5,705 nt of DNA from an uncultured Hymenobacter sp. (lineage in GTDB: Bacteria > Bacteroidota > Bacteroidia > Cytophagales > Hymenobacteraceae), in the NCBI GenBank assembly GCA_937871705.1, contig CALMOO010000272.1, positions 1 to 5,705 on the forward strand. The letters are read 5' to 3'. Below the pieces are notes generated by a model, which made no database searches, was not told the DNA's origin, and saw nothing but the letters and a program-made list of their open reading frames with translations. Both the position numbers and the translations under genes were made by a program. Of the stretch, positions 4,697 to 5,705 are shown piece by piece. Position 1 is the stretch's first letter. Each line of letters begins with the position of its first letter.

Positions 4697-5497
4697 TTAT
4701 TTACCCAGCTCCTCGGCACGGTTGCGGGCCGCTGTAGCCCCGGCAATAAGGCCTTCGCGCACAGCCCCGCCCTCGAAGGCGTGCAGGGCAGCCTCGGTAG
4801 TGCCACCTTTTGAGGCCACGCGGGCTATCCAGTCTTGGCAGCTGAGACCGGCCTGGCTGTAGAGCTCTACGGCGCCGCGGAAGGTCTGGCTCACGAGCAG
4901 CTCGGCCTCGGCGGGGGCAAAACCCATTTGGGCAGCGGCGGCCATCAGGGCTTCCATGCAGTAGTACACGTAGGCGGGCCCGCTACCCGAGATGGCGGTG
5001 CTAGCGTCGATAGCGGCTTCCTCTTCTACGTACACCGTTTTGCCGGTGGTGCTGAGCAGGTTCTGGACCTGCACCAGCTCGGCGCGGGTTACTTCATCGG
5101 TGCTGGTGAATGCCGTCATGCCCATACCAATCTGGGCGGGCAGGTTGGGCATGGCCCGAATGATTTTGGGTGTGCCCAGCGCCTCACGCAACGTGCTGAT
5201 GCGCACCCCCGCCATAATGCTTATAATAACTTGCTGTGGCTGCACCAGCCCCTGCAACTGGCCAAAGAGCGCTCCCGAATCCTGGGGTTTTACGGCCAAA
5301 ATAATGATATTGGCGCCAGGTACGCAGTCTTCGGGGCGGCCCCAGGCAGTACCTACTTCATTGGCGGCCAGCGCGGCCACGCGCTCGGGCGAGCGGGCCA
5401 GCAAGCGCAAATCGAGGCGCGAGGTGACGTGGGCACGCACGAAACTGCGGGCATAAGTGAGGCCCATGTTGCCGCCGCCGATGATAAGAATTTTCAT
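4697..5497 (-). CDS. proC: Pyrroline-5-carboxylate reductase
   Basis: ProC catalyses the last step of proline synthesis in the cytoplasm, reducing 1-pyrroline-5-carboxylate to L-proline with NAD(P)H. The 266-residue length is normal for the family. Visible features are the Rossmann motif GGGNMG (7-12), the LAVKPQ motif (67-72), SIMAGV (93-98), RAMPNLPAQIGMG (114-126), and the signature region AISGSGPAYVYYCMEAL (168-184). The C-terminal dimerisation domain contains the substrate-loop motif SKGGTTEAAL (229-238), where many homologues have SPGGTTEAA. Residues are continuous with no frameshift. The ATG at 5497 begins MKILIIGGG, leaving no missing N-terminus, and no Shine-Dalgarno is seen. A REP-like palindrome lies about 40 bases upstream. 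The SDR-like gene follows on the same strand, with no obvious terminator between them. Confidence 0.97.
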   Translation of the reverse strand: MKILIIGGGNMGLTYARSFVRAHVTSRLDLRLLARSPERVAALAANEVGTAWGRPEDCVPGANIIILAVKPQDSGALFGQLQGLVQPQQVIISIMAGVRISTLREALGTPKIIRAMPNLPAQIGMGMTAFTSTDEVTRAELVQVQNLLSTTGKTVYVEEEAAIDASTAISGSGPAYVYYCMEALMAAAAQMGFAPAEAELLVSQTFRGAVELYSQAGLSCQDWIARVASKGGTTEAALHAFEGGAVREGLIAGATAARNRAEELGK

Positions 5498-5537
5498 GTA
5501 AACGCTTAGCTGAGTATCAAAGAACGTCCTGAACGGA

Positions 5538-5636
5538 ACGTTGTGCTGGCGCCAGGAAGCATCTCGCGGGTAGCAGTAAACTCTTACGTTGGAATTAGTA
5601 AAGCCCGCAAGTTGCCTTCTGGCGTCAGCGTGACGT
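5538..5636. repeat. REP-like imperfect palindrome, element 2, upstream of proC
   Basis: Arms 5538-5570 and 5604-5636 are ungapped imperfect reverse complements over 33 bases with about 8 mismatches. Most mismatches are transitions, which still allow G-U pairs in RNA. On the minus strand the loop contains TTACTAATTCC (5601-5591) and the arm contains AGATGCTTC (5564-5556). Both words occur in the element at 614-717, which lies in the opposite orientation. An extra near-palindrome (AACGTCC, then GGAACGTT, 5523-5542) overlaps the end nearer proC. The gap 5498-5537 shows no clear proC promoter. Confidence 0.65.
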
Positions 5637-5678
5637 GCTATTTATTGTGTATTCCATTGGCTATCAATAACAAGAGAC

Positions 5679-5705
5679 ATGAGCAACATTGTTGCGTTTT
5701 CATTT
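5679..5705 (+). CDS. Possible first codons of a divergent gene (cut by window edge)
   Basis: An ATG at 5679 opens a frame that stays open to the window end (MSNIVAFSF). It would be divergent from proC. Only nine codons are visible and no promoter is clear. The bases also form a short hairpin, GCAAC-ATT-GTTGC (5683-5695), followed by GTTTT, so this could instead be a terminator-like sequence. Not identifiable. Confidence 0.2.

Noticed and set aside
4835..5509. 224-codon plus-strand frame opposite proC
   Set aside because: It is a long shadow of a high-GC gene; proC on the minus strand has every family motif.

Overview
The window looks like a chromosomal segment from a Gram-negative Bacteroidota bacterium of the Hymenobacter/Cytophagales type. 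The reasons are high GC in the genes with AT-richer intergenic DNA, start codons without Shine-Dalgarno sequences, a TAnnTTTG-type -7 promoter element, lipid A and heptose genes, and REP-like palindromes between genes. The genus is an inference from overall style, not from a marker gene.

Layout from left to right. The 5' part of lpxB (minus strand) runs off the left edge and starts with GTG. A 104-bp REP-like palindrome fills almost the whole gap between it and a QueD/PTPS-family gene (minus). Next comes a leader with a second kind of small repeat and a good -7 element for queD. hldD (plus) follows and ends at a perfect 26-bp-arm hairpin terminator, which it shares with a small unrecognised gene on the minus strand. 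After about 400 bases of AT-rich DNA without a gene come two tandem, related, secreted tyrosine-rich small proteins (plus): a predicted lipoprotein and a signal-peptidase-I product. A strong terminator separates them from a minus-strand pair, an HTATIP2-like SDR protein and proC. A second REP-like palindrome of the same family lies upstream of proC, followed by the possible first codons of a divergent gene at the right edge.

Functionally this is mostly housekeeping. LpxB makes the lipid A disaccharide and HldD makes the heptose donor for the LPS inner core, so two envelope genes are near each other but transcribed apart. The QueD-like protein belongs to pterin/deazapurine metabolism, and ProC makes proline. 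I found no defence system, mobile-element gene, CRISPR array, tRNA or rRNA.

The parts worth a second look are the tyrosine-rich tandem paralogues, which share a UUCG-type hairpin just before their start codons, and the two REP-like elements placed directly upstream of lpxB and proC. I see no convincing evidence for a wholly new multi-gene system.
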